From NCBI GenBank assembly GCA_910574455.1, contig CAJSYZ010000002.1, positions 955,671 to 1,019,670 on the forward strand: DNA of 64,000 nucleotides, read 5' to 3'. Position numbers and translations under genes: made by a program. Positions within the stretch are counted from its first letter, which is position 1. The number at the start of each line of letters is the position of its first letter. The notes beneath the pieces were generated by a model. It saw only the letters and a program-made list of their open reading frames with translations, made no database searches and was not told the origin of the DNA. This DNA is from Trichaptum fuscoviolaceum (Eukaryota; Basidiomycota; Agaricomycetes; Hymenochaetales; Trichaptaceae). Shown in pieces: positions 1 through 12,592 of the stretch.

Positions 1-2979
1 TGTCTTTTAACTTGACATTAGCTGACATGGTGTCCAGGAACCGGGTATCCTCATCAACATCAACTACCCGGTATGACACTTTGCGTGCTTGGTACAGTGC
101 AGAATTTTACTGACAATTATTAAATACAGATCCCCGCTAACTACACTCAACCCGGACCGGTAAGTGGATCCTTCAGAGTAGAGAATATGGATGCTGATCA
201 CGGCGACTACTGTTTAGGCCGTCTGGTCAGGATGAATGCTCGTTGTGCATCCACCAACATTTGCAAGGAAACTTTACAAGAATTCGTATTTCGCTGCTGA
301 AAGACGCATGTAGCGCCAATCAGTCAAATTTGGAAGCGTACAATTTACGCTGCTCTTTGTTATATCTATTTGTCTCAAAATCGAAATCATGATACTGCAT
401 TCTGCGGCAAAACGTCCGATGAATCACAAATCTGTCTGATGAATCGAAACAAGAAGGTAACCGCTTGATATTTCTTTAATCATTCAACTTGCTATCGGCG
501 GAACATCGACTATGAATGCATCACAATCAGATGAATAGTGATCTCGAAACTTTATTGTTGATTTTGTGACGAGATGAATGTTGTTTCGAACACGATGATT
601 GGCGGCATCGGCGATGATGGTCTAAAATAGCAAAAACGCATAAACGACTTATGTATAGTATCTAGTCCGGTACCGAGAGTCGGAAATGCTGCATCGGCTG
701 GAGCTATATACATCTGTCACGGGTCCGGGTATCATCCGTATCATGGATACTTGGCTTCGTCGTACCGCTCACCGATAGCTCTATGGATAAGCATTGTCTC
801 TTCCTCAAGAATAGCTCTCATAGTTTTGCCAAGGTCCGGAATAATGGAGAGGGATACCGTATCGCTTACTGATTTGATAGTTAATCATAATGTCCACTCA
901 GAACGGTCGGTCGGTGATCCTCACATGGACGGAAGAATCACGGATTAATGAAGGTACGCCGGTCTTCTGGCGCTCAAGCCGCGCTAGTACCTCTTTTGCC
1001 GTCCTGAGCCTCTTGTATGACGAAGTGGCAAGAAGTCCGACGTCTCGCAAGAAGTGGGCGGTTAAGCTTTAAAGGTGGCGAACTACGCGATGCAGAAGCA
1101 GTTTGATGTGTTCTTCGAAGGCTCCTTGCCGACTGATGGAGATAGAGTGCAAGAATGACGTTTCAAATGCATACATTCTGTACCGCGAGAGCCAGAGTGG
1201 GCGTCACGGCCAAGCACTAGTGCAAGAATGGGAAAAGACACCAACAAGGAATGCGGGACAACAGCATTTTAACATAATGAATTGTGCAGAAGCAACTTGA
1301 AAGCTTCAGGCTGTGAATCTTACAAGCTCCGAAGCCGGTATTGCATGAGTATTTGAGTGCCATCAATTGGAATGCGCAGCAGTAGTTCCCTAGAGACGGG
1401 CCCCGTTTGACGGTCCGTCGCGCGACTTTACAAGGAATAGTCTCTAAAACACCACTGGCAGCCCCCGGGTTTGCACACGGAACAACAGCGCGATCATCGG
1501 CTTCATGGGTGAAAATAGCTCAGCCTACTAAACTTCATAAAAGGTTTAAAGGCAGACACAAACCGACCAAGTCCATAGCACGGGTTCGAGACGTGATTAG
1601 TTTGGTCGTCCGTGCCATGGATAGATCATAGACGTGACCCAGTGCCAAGGGTACCAAGATGCAGAGTAAGAACCAAGCGAGAGGTAAATGAGAACAAGAG
1701 GGAGTCGGACTCGGAGAAGACGAGCCTAATAGTCTATTTAGGCAACAACGTCGATCATAAGCGCGGTCCACAGAAGGGAAAAGCCGAAATGTGCGAACGG
1801 ACGTTGAATAGACTGTTGGTCAGCAAACTTTCAGTCCAGGGCTCTGAGATGATGCATGAGTTGCCAGTCACAAGGAGAATGCAGAATATTGGTACGGTAA
1901 ATTGCGATTAGTTTTGTCGCAGTTCTCCCGTGAAAAAAAGCAGGGCACAGGTCGGAATGGAGATGTACGGTATCGACTGAACAGTGCTCTGACACAATGT
2001 GCCCCTGCTTGACAGTTCATTGAGACAATGAACGGACGTTTTTCTCCTCGTCTTCCAAGTAGCTTTGATAGATGGGATAAAGATGACTTCGCCTCGAATC
2101 CCACGAGAATTTCAGGACTGAATGCAACCAGTGAGAATCGATCCCGCCCCTTTCCCCCTTTTTCACACGAATTCGGGGAGCAAGACAACTTCAGCTCCCA
2201 TACTATTCAGTGATTGTATACACCAAGCTGACTTCTGGAGCCATCGACTGCTCACGCCGAGCTGCTCGTTGTTCTCGGCCGCCGACCTGTCTGGCAGGGG
2301 TGATCAACGATAGTTCGCGGGAGGGACGCACTGACAGCAATTCGCTGTATCCCCGCCATCATATGCTGTGAGGTACCGATCGGTACCGTTCTCCGAAAGC
2401 ACGAATCGTACTTTTGCATTGAAAATTTGTCCTATCTGAATAGCGAGCATCGTTCTTGCGTACAGTCATGCACTTGAGCGCGTCCGAGGAACAAAAACGT
2501 TACGACAAGTGACACATGTACACCAAAGATGTGCCGTCGTGTCTTGATGTTCGCTCGGATTCCTCGCGCTTCGGTCGCGTCGAGAACACAACACATCTCA
2601 CGAGAAGATTATTCAATTCTTGGAGAGTGTGAATGTGCGCGGCGGTGGTCGCATACTGATCCATATCGGATAGAACTTGCTCGAACAGCGACGAAGTCGA
2701 ATATCCCATGGGCACCGGGCCCCGGCAGCCATAAAATCATGCGCAAAGCTTTGTCTTCCATCTTTCTTGATCCATAAGCGCACGCTTCTGACCTAAACAA
2801 AACTCCAGACCATGCGCATGTTTAAGATACTCGGCAGCAGACGTCAGCCAGCACAAAAGAAGCCAACACAAGAAAAGAGGCTAAAAGAAGAAGCTAGTAA
2901 CGAGCACGCGGGAAGCACAGCCCTGCTTGACGATCCTTCATTTCAGGGCAAAAAAGACAGGGTGGTAAACTGTATGTTT
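1..2979. other. Region with no supportable gene
   Basis: I read both strands and found only short unrelated open frames (up to about 100 codons). None has a recognisable domain, a signal peptide or an intron pattern that joins frames. The stretch is moderately AT-rich and looks like non-coding or long-decayed sequence. No repeat or tRNA-like fold was noticed. Confidence 0.5.
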
Positions 2980-3351
2980 TCACGCGAAGTGTCGGTGGTT
3001 CATTATCGACGCCGGACTCCCAGGCTCAAGGAGGAAGAAGGGAAGTGTGCTCGTGGCGCCAGAGCTGACCTGGACGTATGTGATGGCGAAGTAGGCGCAA
3101 CTTGAATCGTCGGCAGCGTATCTGAGATCCGCTGCCATTGCATTGTGCGCATCTAGTTGCCAGCGAGTAGAAGCGGTAGCGTTAGGGGCGTATGGATAGC
3201 AACCCTTCAGCTGTACGCTCCCGGCGAGGAAGCAACCCTGTGCTGATTTCGATCCAATAATAGAAGACATGAATTCCATCGTGATGTGTTGATGACTATG
3301 TCAGAAACAGAGCCAGCACATAGCGAGCACGAGTAAAGTCCTAGAGATCAT
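2980..3351 (-). pseudogene. Possible secreted-protein remnant with an in-frame stop
   Basis: Reading from an ATG whose complement lies at 3349-3351, the first 16 residues (MISRTLLVLAMCWLCF) look like a signal peptide. A TGA follows, and the same frame then runs on for about 107 codons with scattered Cys and an NAT glycosylation site. The TGA is the only interruption. I do not recognise the protein. It may be a recently killed small secreted protein, or the hydrophobic start may be chance. Confidence 0.2.
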
Positions 3352-4541
3352 GATAACGCACTCTGCGTGGCCCAAAATTAGTCATGAAGTTGAAGGGTTT
3401 GCTCACATTCCCTATAACCCGATCTTTCTGCTCGGGATATGCTCTAGATTCTTCCAGAGCAAATGTAACAAGTCACAAAAAGAACCGAAGGGCGATCTCA
3501 ACGTTTATTACACCGCAAACCTGCCAAGTCTTCCAGACATTTCTTCCAAGGCCGACAGATAAGAGTCAAAAATAGACATCGCAGTAACATGGGTGGGGAG
3601 TGGCCAAGCTAGGGGCAGCGCGAGCCAAGCCTAAACTGTCCAGACCGACGGAGAGGGCGCACTGGAGATCAACCGAAGGTGTGGAGACTGGACACACTGT
3701 AGTGGAAAGGATACAATCGGGCTTGGCGTTCCCTGTCGTCGATGCGCCCGAAAAGCTTACTTAGGTTATTTTAGTTTGACCGTCGGGTGTGTGAGATTTT
3801 GCCGCCCTATTCTGCATGAATGTGGTCGCACATAACCACACACCTCGAGGCTTGGAAGTTACCAGAAAGCACAATTGCCTCGAGTAGGTGTTTGGACTTA
3901 ATGTAAGGGGGGGTTGTCAGCTCTACTTTTTAGGACACGTCGTATGACATACCAGAGTTAAGTAAAGTCGAGACTAGAAAGATAAGAGACGTATGGATAC
4001 AAAACTTTCTCCATCCTAAGACCGACAGAGAGAGCAGCTCCAGAGCTTCATCGTATGGTTACTCCAATGAGCTTGGCTATCGTTCGCCGACCGCTCGGGG
4101 TTCACATGGATGATAAAAGTGGGAGGTCGAGGGCCCAGAAGTTCGCACTGTCGGGTGCATTGATGATGGTTAATAGTGATCTGTCCCGTGCCTGTCCGAG
4201 GTCGCAATGTAATTTACTTGGTTTTGCGCCAAGTGTCTTAGGCATGGACATAAACCTTTCAACACCGCATCCTCGCTCACAGCCTCCTGCGGTATTCAGA
4301 AAAGCTGTCGATTCCCAGGAGTAAAGGCTCTCACAGAACTCTAACCAAGCGTTAATTTTGAGAGAAGCTGGACGTCCGCAGCAGCTCTCGATAGTACTGC
4401 GCAGTAGGCCAAGCACAGCAGTAAGAATTTCTGGTGAACATAGTGGTTCGATGATGAGCACAGTTTCCGCTGTCGCTCACCAAGCTCTCTTCCGGGTCAC
4501 GCTTTCTTACTAGATAATATTATGAGTAACGCATCCAAGTC
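3352..4541. other. No supportable gene
   Basis: A minus-strand open frame of 119 codons (4102-4461) is the longest here. It resembles no family I know and has no splice partners. Nothing else was seen apart from the left flank of the inverted repeat that starts at 4550. Confidence 0.4.
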
Positions 4542-4549
4542 ACGTGCAT
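4542..4549. repeat. Candidate 8-bp target-site duplication, left copy
   Basis: ACGTGCAT lies directly outside the left inverted repeat. The matching position outside the right repeat (38481-38488) reads ATGTGTAT, so 6 of 8 bases agree and both differences are C/T transitions. An 8-bp duplication next to CAGGG termini is the hallmark of hAT-superfamily insertions. The call rests on only eight bases. Confidence 0.45.
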
Positions 4550-4579
4550 CAGGGAAACTTCCTTTTGCTTACGGCGACT
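4550..4579 (+). repeat. Terminal inverted repeat, left end (hAT-like, CAGGG start)
   Basis: The sequence begins CAGGGAAACT, a perfect 10-base match to the reverse complement of 38471-38480. Over 30 bases 23 match without gaps. Related subterminal motifs follow inside both ends. I found no partner terminus of opposite orientation within the next few hundred bases, so this does not look like one end of a short MITE. It may be the left end of a 33.9-kb element, or a truncated copy of a repeat family. Confidence 0.55.
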
Positions 4580-5191
4580 GACGCGTCCTGACGCGTCCTG
4601 ATTTGGCTGGCACCTGTCTGAAGGGTCGCTACTTCGTCTGAAAATACACTGATTGCCTTATCTCACTGAAATAAGGAGTGTTTCAGGATGCAAGCCGTCT
4701 CTCAGTGCATCAGAATGCAAGTCAGGATTTCAGTGCTCAAGTGTAATACATCAGAGATTGCTAACGGCGGCTGGCGCGTCCTGGAGCTTCCTTAAATGGG
4801 TTGAAGCGTTGTCATGCCTGCCTGAAGTGTTGCCTGGCTGCCTGATGGCCTTAAAACGGCGTTTCAGGACAAAACCAGTGCGTAAGGAGGGAAGCTGTAC
4901 ATCAGGTGGCAAGTCAGACTCAAGTGAGATTTACTACTACTACCACTAGTACTGTACTCAAGTGAACTTGGACCTCTGTTTTGAGATTTCAAGCTACCTT
5001 CATCTTCATGACATCTTGAAAGCGACAGCAAACACCATTGACAACCTCAGTCTACAATGATCATTCAACGAGAAGCAATTCAATAATAGATACAATCACG
5101 ATGCTCCTGGCAACTTTTGAAGACAAGAGCATGCACTCAACAATTTACTCAACAAGATAACACCGTTAGCACTATTCAAACGGGCCTCAGC
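4580..5191. repeat. Left subterminal region
   Basis: This stretch holds a direct 10-bp repeat (GACGCGTCCT twice, 4580-4599). It also has three motifs found again, in inverted orientation, near 38.3 kb: CTGAAATAA at 4666, GTGTTTCAGG at 4678-4687 and CAGTGCTC at 4731-4738. Their distances from the terminus (116-181 bases) are close to those at the right end (124-180). From about 4930 there are short TAC/ACTAGT tracts. No gene is seen before the exonuclease stop codon. Confidence 0.5.
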
Positions 5192-5942
5192 CTACTCAAT
5201 ATCGAGCATTGGGAAGTGATGGATTACTGTATCCGGTAAGGCCAAGGCATCTTGATTCAAGACGGAAGCAACAGCAAACGTGCTGTGCGCGTCGATTGCC
5301 GCATCTAATAGAGCAGATGCAAGTGAGAAGATGGTCAGCCTGAGTGACAACTTGAAAAGGATAACTTACAATGGACTTGAGCAGCCGACAGCTCAACTTC
5401 GGCCCAATTGCTCATCGTGACCAAGACATCTTTTTCGATGTTTGTCTGCAGGAGCCTGCCCGCCATCTCCTCCAGCTTTATAAACGGTTGCGGAAACTTG
5501 AACCAGAGACGGGGGTTCAGAAGCAGCTGGAGCCAAGTTGGCGTTCTTGGCCAGAAATCGGGGTAAACGAAGCGCGCCCAATCTGTCAAATCGACACAGG
5601 AGGATACGGGAATGTCAAATTTATTCCTGATGCGAGTCGCATCACCTGCCAATTAGTTCAGTTATGCCGCATAATGAGAGAAGAAATGGGATTGTCGTAC
5701 CAGCGATTCCTGCTGACACTTTCCATACAGTTTCATCACCTAATAATTGTTCCAATCTTGGGGGGAAGAGCATTAAGTAGATGAGTCCGGAGGAGGAACA
5801 CATGTTGCTGAACCGCGAGTTGGATGAGGTCCACGCGATATAGCTCTGGTGAGTTACTCGCCCATTCAATGTCGAGGGCAACAAAGCGTCGTTCCGGGGC
5901 ATCCGGCAAGGAAGCATAGATGACGTCTACGGCATTCTCCAT
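5192..5942 (-). pseudogene. WRN-like DEDDy 3'-5' exonuclease, apparently frameshifted
   Basis: The spliced minus strand gives a 3'-5' exonuclease domain of the Werner/RNase D type, which trims DNA or RNA 3' ends. Motif I is visible as ALDIEWA (the D-x-E metal ligands), followed by VDLIQLAV. After an intron comes a GDATRIRNKFDI block, then LTDWAR, then MAGRLLQTNIEKDVL, and last the exoIII motif YAAIDA (Y-x3-D), whose Tyr codon is split by an intron. The stop is the TAG complementing 5192-5194. The frame breaks at a run of six G on the plus strand (5760-5765): upstream reads ...LNALPP and the homologous continuation RLEQLLGDETVW lies one frame over. No splice choice I tried repaired it. The same frame is also open upstream to about 6000, so the true start is uncertain. 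It lies just inside the left inverted repeat. Confidence 0.7.
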
Positions 5943-6881
5943 CGTCGCGGTGGTCAGACATACTTCAGGAACAAGAGGTCCGAGTGTATAACTGCGAAAG
6001 TTGAAGAAGAGGCGTTGGCGGAACCCCCAGGTAGTCGAGGAGATGTTGCATCTGTTTGTGAAGCTGGCAAAAAGTCAGTGCAGTGATTTTGAGAGGAAAT
6101 AGAAAGTAAGCACGATTTTTTGCATCCTAGATATCCTCCTTTGTGTCCAAGGAAGTCTTCGCGCGATGCGTACTCGAAGCACAGCATGGTCAATCAATAG
6201 GAGCATGTGGAGCCCCAACAGAATGTGATAAAAGTTCATGGCGAAGGGTTGAATGGGTGGGTGGGTGGCGGGGAGGGGCGACACCCACTCCGAGTTCACA
6301 TTTATACAAAGCTCTTGCACGCATTTTTCTGATGCCTTATTCTTCTGGGAAAAGAAGAGAGGAATCTATCAGTGCATTGTACTATGGCTCGGATAAACCT
6401 CAAGCTGAACTGACAGGAGAAAGAAGGATTTCTTCTAGATGACTCGATTATGAGGCTTCTTTTCATTTTATGCACAAACAAACAAGAAAGTGAGTCAGGT
6501 TAACTCCGAAGAAGTCGGGAAGACATAGCTCACTACACAAGAAGCTGTTTCATCAGCTCTAGAAGGCAAAGCCACGAGTAAGCCGTCATACAATCAGTCA
6601 TCCCTGGACACAACTCGAAACCGGAACCATGCCGATATGGGAAATGGGATCAATGCACCCCAATCCGCTTTGAAAGAAGTAGATTGAATGAAGGCACGTT
6701 TCTTGACCTTAGAGCTGGGGGGATTGCGCTGTCGGCCGATAATCGACTTATTCTGCATATTGAAACCGAGCGATCTCCGTTTCGGCGGCAATGGTGGTGG
6801 CACAGAGGTGTTTGTCGTGGAATAGGACATGACTACTTGAACGATATCTAAGATGAAGTAATACTTTTTCCCGTTTGATGC
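5943..6881. other. Spacer without a clear gene
   Basis: The first 70 bases may be the N-terminal extension of the exonuclease frame. Beyond that I see only short open frames on both strands. The right edge (6882) is the start of the 6.3-kb tandem array. The spacer sequence here is not repeated at the other unit junctions. Confidence 0.4.
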
Positions 6882-6916
6882 ATTCGCAATTTGCGTCGTG
6901 AGCTGCTTTGCCAACG

Positions 6917-8001
6917 TCAGGTAGACTGTTTGACGCACCTCTCATCAATGAGCTCGAGCTCAAGGTTGCGGTACTCGAGGCATCGGACGCAAATACCGAC
7001 ACCGGAATTTCCGAAATCGATCCAGAGGATGGGGTGTGGTGAGGAGGCTGATCCCATCGAGCTCGCCTTCGCGTTTGGTGATCTCGGGCTTCTTGACGTC
7101 CGCGTACAGGAAGAAGTCGCAGAAGAGCGCTTGAGCCTGCCTAGGGCTTGCGCTTTTGAACTCGATCCAAACATCCATGCCACCGGGGCGCGAGAGCGCG
7201 GGGTCGAAACGCTCAAGATGGTTCGTCGCTGCGACGAGAAGAGGAAGCGGCCAACAGCAGCGGCGACACCATCAAGTGCATTAAGAAGGCCAGAAAGAGA
7301 GAGCGTGTTCACGTCGGATAGAGTGTCATATTTCTTGCTTTTCTTCTTCTTGCCAATTTCTTCATTGTCGTCATCATCGTCATCTTATCCTTGTTTTGTC
7401 GGACAACAAAGAGCTCTTCTTCTTACCACCAGGAACACAGGTTGAGGACCCGTCGCGCGAAGTTGAGCGAGTGAATGCAGCGTCAAGGTCCTCGAGAAGG
7501 ACAATTCACGGGGCAGGCACACGGCCCATAAGCGACGACAACGTCACATCGTTCATCCAAAAAGCGGAACGTGAGATGGCGAGAATGTCGAGCATGAGCG
7601 CGCCAGCAAGGGCATGGATCAACGATGATCTGCCCAAGCCAGGGACACGATAGAGGAAATTGTCGCGACGAGAGTGGTTACCACGGTCAGCGCACCACTG
7701 ATTCAGAAAGAGAGGTTAAACTTTCAGTCGATGTGTGGCACTTTATGTACATACCTTCTCTGATTGCAAGAAGTCCCTTGTGTCGGCAAGGAGCATCTCT
7801 TAAATCCCCGCCATGAGCCATGGAATCAGCGAAATAGATATGAATTTGATGGTCGTCTGGTGAGGCAAACTGGAAGCCTTTGAGCTCCTCATCTCCGAAT
7901 GACTTGTCTCTGAAAGAAGACTTGCCCGGCAAGATGGTGCGCGCTGTCGTCTCGAACTCGTAAGCGTGCTGGCATTCTAAGCGCTTCAACAACCATAGCA
8001 T
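6917..8001 (-). pseudogene. BCS1-like AAA ATPase pseudogene, copy 1
   Basis: The minus strand encodes the core of a BCS1-type AAA ATPase, the family of mitochondrial inner-membrane translocases that mature complex III. In order: LLADTRDFLQSEK, a 50-nt intron, WCADRGNHSRRDNFLYRVPG, a Walker A region (GLGRSSLIHALAG), MGRVPAP, Walker B (IVLLEDLDAAF), SLSGLLNALDGVAAA and then NHLERFDPALSRPGGMDVWIEF. It is broken in several ways. Walker A has Arg where the family has the ATP-binding Lys. A TGA lies just before Walker B. A frameshift separates LDGVAAAVGRF from ATNHLERF. The C-terminal end runs into the array boundary at 6882. The N-terminal BCS1 domain is not convincingly found upstream. Confidence 0.85.
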
Positions 8002-9507
8002 CAGCCAGTCATGTAGTTGTGTTCATCGGGTCATGAGCTATTGTTGCAATAGCGGATAACTACTAGGGCTACTTACCAGTCCCCACAACAATGAAAGTGT
8101 CTCCGGAAGTCTCTAGTTTCCAACCTGACCATGGCTGTCAGTGGTGGTAGCGGACGACGGAGGGCCTGTGATGCCAGTGTCAGACCCCACGTGGGAAGTC
8201 ATCATGTCGATGCTGGGTACTACTAGTAGCAGGAGTGCGATGGCAATGGTGGTGGTGCTGTCTGGCGGTGTTCCAGAATTGCACCATCTTGCGTGCGCTG
8301 TAAACGGTGTGAGCTAGGATTCTGTATCAAATGGTATGTAAATAACGTGAAGTAAAAGGATTGAGAAGGAGAATAAACTCACCAGCCTTGAACTCCTGTG
8401 CCATGCTCGTGCAGACCTCTGTCTCCCATTCCGCCCAGATCTGTTACGACATAATTTAGTACAAAGTGCAGGAGAGCAGCGCATGGAAGATGTCGTATGT
8501 GAAGGAGACAGCGCCAAGGTTGAAGAAAATGACAAGCCTCAAGGTAGTGCAAGAGGATGAGATGAGAGAGTTTGTGCGCATGGTGGGGGAGTTGAGGAAG
8601 GGGCTCAGTCTGGGAAAAGGCGAGCGGCGATGTCCACGTCGGGCTCTTGCTGACTCGGAGTCGGGAAAACAATACTACCAAGTTGCGTGTCTGTCTTTGA
8701 ATCAAGGTTGGTCGCAAAGCCCATTTGTTCCAGCTCCTCCGTCGTCTGCCAGAAGGCAATAGCATAAGTCAAGCCGTCCAGTTCCCTCTGACCTAGAACG
8801 TCCCGAGAATAACAACCGGTCATTCCATTAAAATTATTATACCTAATAGTTGTCGAGCAGAGCAGTTGTAGTAGTAGCCGGACCGACCTTCGCCCCTCAG
8901 GCTTAGTTTACTAGTACTAGTAGTTTCCGACTTCAAGCTGACCTCCGAATCGGAAGAACTTCCGAGTCAGAGCCTGAGACCGAGTCGTGGGACTTCAAGT
9001 TCAGCTCAAAAGTTCAAGTTGCCGAACAGTGACCCGTAACGATGTTCGGTCTTCAGGTTGGTAGACCCGGATTCGAGCCAGTCGTGAATTTATCGAGCAG
9101 TAATTAGAGCATCACTGGTGCCAGTGAGTCCAAGTCCGACTCGGAATAGTTAGTAAACAATTCATATCGTTTTTTATTTACATACAGTCATACAACAACT
9201 TGAATACCGATGCACAGAAAACACAAGTATAAGGTCGACGAACACAGAACAGGAGACAAACATACAAAGACACAACTTGAATACTAGTGGTATGCACTGG
9301 TATGAGGTAATACTACGAAAAGAAAACAGTTAGAAATAGTTTGAGTACAAGCCTGAGTCCTCACTGGCAGGCTACTTCGTCTGACTCCGAGTCTGCGGTT
9401 TAAGTGAATTAAAAGGTTCCAATGCTGCTCGTTCCCGCTCAACCTTGTGGTGCTCCTCATTAAACCACGCTTCCCATGTCCTCGAGCCCTTGTTAGCCCT
9501 AGTTACC
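8002..9507. other. Array spacer rich in G-centred palindromes
   Basis: Between the BCS1 remnant and the protease stop codon only short frames occur. One (8605-8823, minus) reads smoothly, and an intron donor follows near 8390, so decayed 5' exons of the BCS1-like gene are possible. From about 8820 the spacer carries odd palindromes such as GACTCCGAGTC (9383-9393), tracts of ACTAGT, and repeated TTCAAGTT/AACTTGAA words. Confidence 0.5.
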
Positions 9508-12297
9508 TTAATCTGTGGATGATATTTCCGCAAGTTCCGACATCACTGCATCATCCTTTTGTGATTCGAATCCGAAATGAATATCACCGTAACCGGAGGT
9601 GCGCATCTCCGACAATTGTTGCCAAATAGGGACTCCGTAAGTGAACCCATCGTGTTGCCATTCCGTCGAAGTCGTAACAAAGATGATTGTACCAAGTGCG
9701 TTGGCATCCTGGTCGATGACCAAGCTTCCGGAATCACCTTGGTCTCCAAATATACGGCTACGACCACCGAAGTGCTTGCCGGGTGGAAATTGCAGGACCG
9801 CCTGCCAGCAACTCTCGACGCCCTTTACACCTTCTTTGATTCCACAGGCTTTGCGACGTTTGCCTTTACCGGAGAATGTGACATCAAATTCTAGTGTAAG
9901 ATCGACCCAGTAGGAAGTGAGATTGTTATAAACGCCCACTGTGTGGCCAGTTGTCCAACCAAACTTATATACCCGTCTTGTTTCAAGCTTCGAGGATACG
10001 ACCTTTGTGCCATCATTCGCTAGTGCTCTATGGAGCTGCTTATCTTTAATCGCTTGTTCGTCCGTTTCTTCTTGATAAAGACGGCTGTAGATGTCGCGCG
10101 GTTTCGTGAAATCTTTGATATGCACCAGACCATCATGTACTTGAGTGCCTTCCTTCCATCCCATGAACTCCAGAATGTCGTCGAAAGCAGCTGAACCACA
10201 CATGCTCTTTGGTTCATACCTTCTCAAGTCTGCATAATTCCAAAATTGCCCCTTCCCATGCTGCTCGCAGAGAGTAGTCTTGTCAGATGGGGAACGGTCG
10301 TCACAAATCCTGATCAACGCCCAGTCCGATGCATAGGGGTGCTTGCTAGTCCTCGGCTTCTTCGCGTCATCTTTCTTATTAAACCGATTGAACCTTCCCG
10401 GAGAGAATTCGACATATCCAAACTGCTCCATACACTGGAAATTCAATTCGCATCTCTTGACCTTGTTGAAGAAAGCTGTCGCGTCATCGCATTCCTTTTG
10501 GACTTCCTTCTTTACAACCTGATCTTTTATGATCTTCTTATCCACGAGAAGATCGAATTCTTTCCTCTGCTTTTCCAACTCGCGTTCCATCATTCGTAAG
10601 TGGTCAGCCAGCTTCTCAGGCGTGAACAGCGAAACATAGGCCGTATAATTCGAGTTCTCGTCATGTTTGTAGTCGATGTACTGAGAGGCTTCCGTGATTT
10701 TATAGTTCTTGCCATCGCCTTTCGATGTTTTGTTGCCCTTCTTGTTCCCTTTGACGCCCTTCTTGCCCTTCTTATTGCATTTCTTGCCTTTCTTCAAGCT
10801 GGCATCCTCCAAGTTGCTTTCAGAATCCTCAGGATGAAGATGGAACTGTAAATTAAATGGAATGGTGCCATGTCGACAACCGAGGGCATATAAGATGGGC
10901 TCCTCGTTTTGTATCTTAATCCCAAACAGTGACCCGGTTGAATAGCTGTCATACTGCGTTTTGCCCCTGGTCTCAGTGATGCCAAGGCATATCCCAACAC
11001 ATGTGGTGAAAGGCGCAGCAAGGCGCTGTAAGTACGTGTTGGCGGTATGGCGATCTTCATAGTTGCCCATTATACGTGGCTCTAGAACCATAGGGCTTGC
11101 TCGGATCAGGCGGGAGCGGCTGGCGGGAGTGGACGAGGTATTTTTCGATCCTGTAGGCCAGCCTTGGCCTTGAACACCGTGAGCGGCGTCAGAGTCACTA
11201 TGAGGGTCGTTGATGCTCTGACCGGGGGCAGACGGAGTGAAAGATGGTCTAGGGCGCTTTAGGTGGTGATTGCCATCGACAGCCTCAGGAACGTCATCGT
11301 CACCAGCCTGAGTACGGTTACGCTTCATATTAGCAGGGCCATCTGTGTTATCGCCGGAAGCCAGTTTGATATGTCGTTCCCTAATCTCGACCTCGACATC
11401 ATAAATTGCGAGCTCCCATAGTATGTCCTTCACCCTCTCCGCAGCCCAGCATCCCACTTTAGGGTGGAGACTGGGCTCCGTATCAACTCCGATCATAACA
11501 ACGACGGGCCACTCATTTTCAGCGAGCAACTCGTGTCTAATGCCCACACTGGCAGGGCGTTCGAGGCCAACGCGGTTAACCTCAAATAGGTTCGCCTTTC
11601 CGTGCCCCTCGAGATATAGTGCCTTGAATATCGGCAATATTTTTGGGAACAAGTCTGCATCCCAGAACTCAGTAATGCGGTGATCACCCACAACCCCTAC
11701 GCATTTCCACATGTTAGTCCGTTCCCAGTCGCCGCCGGTGCGCCCGACCAGGCGAGGAGCCCCCTCCAGGCCATAGTAATATTCCTCCTGTTCTAAAGGC
11801 GAGATAGTTTCCCTTCGTGTGGCGCGATTTGGTGCCAGTGTACAGTGAGCCTGTACGACGGTAGGCGCCTGAGTTGGGGAAGTACTGCCAGGTCGGACAG
11901 TGTCAACTTCGCGAGTCGACATGCCAGTGTGAGTGTTTGTTGGCATCCGAGGGGTTCTATGAGGCACTATTGATCCGCTCATACTCTGATTCTCTGCCAC
12001 GAGTAGAAGTAGTCAACAAAGCAGGACTACCGGCGAAGGAGAAAGTAGGACTCACCTGGCCATATGCCATCGATTACACCTTCTAGTCTCTGCCTTGCAG
12101 ATCGAATACTATTTTCCTCGTTGGATGGGCGAAAGCCCGTGATCTGCCGAGACAATTCTATCAAATCAAAGCCTTCCCTTGGCGAAGCTGGATATCACCT
12201 CATTAATCATTGCTGCTGGTATAGGAGAACGTAGTAGAAAGCTGTAGGACTCACGCGGAATCGGATTTCTACACGATGGCTTGGATGATGCCAGCAT
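9508..12297 (-). CDS. Trypsin-like serine protease with large Lys-rich insertion (array copy 1)
   Basis: Three exons (12297-12255, 12187-12056, 11993-9508) join in frame to about 886 residues. The order is an N-terminal region, a conserved WPVVVMIGVD...DVEVEIRE block near residues 220-263, a Ser/Pro-rich linker, then a chymotrypsin-fold protease. The likely catalytic His is in YALGCRHGT (about 433), Asp in ASDWALI (about 615) and Ser in GDQGDSGS (about 813), with VYKFGWTTGHTVG before it. Between His and Asp lies an insertion of about 180 residues with a GKKGKK-type tract and a coiled coil. This N-domain plus trypsin-like architecture is known to me from many uncharacterised Agaricomycete proteins. 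No signal peptide is present, so it is probably intracellular. Relative to copy 2 an extra T near 9529 shifts the C-terminus (ELAE-ISSTD instead of a tail of about 50 residues), so this copy is slightly truncated. A start 300 bases further in would lack the first two exons. Confidence 0.75.
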
Positions 12298-12457
12298 GAT
12301 GCTGATTCAAGTTGAAGTCGTTGCTGTTGTGCTTTCGAGTTCAAGATGAATAGGTAGTACTATTGGGACGAAATGGGAAAGAATGCAGTGGGAAACTGAG
12401 TGCGTCGTCTTCAACCAGTGGCACTCAGGCTGGCAGTGCCATGGCACCGGCAGTGCT

Positions 12458-12592
12458 TACTACTACTACTACTACTAGTAGTAGTAGTACTACTTACTAC
12501 TACTAGTAGTAGTAGTAGTACTACTTACTACTAGTACAGCCGGTTACTAGTAGTACTACTTACTACTAGTACAGCCGGTTACTAGTAGTACT
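12458..12592. repeat. TAC/TAG inverted microsatellite
   Basis: Runs of TAC give way to runs of TAG through ACTAGT, three times over, forming perfect short hairpins. The segment TTACTACTAGTACAGCCGG is repeated within it. It lies upstream of the protease gene and recurs at 18769-18914 with one extra triplet block. Confidence 0.9.

Noticed and set aside
1560..1600. tRNA-like GGTTCGAG string
   Set aside because: No acceptor stem or D/anticodon arms could be paired around it.
4666..4738. Left repeat as a complete short MITE
   Set aside because: No opposite-orientation AGTTTCCCTG terminus was found between 4580 and 5190, so a short element cannot be closed here.
12458..12592. CRISPR-like or satellite array
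   Set aside because: It is a triplet microsatellite switching from TAC to TAG; there are no spacers or regular repeat units.
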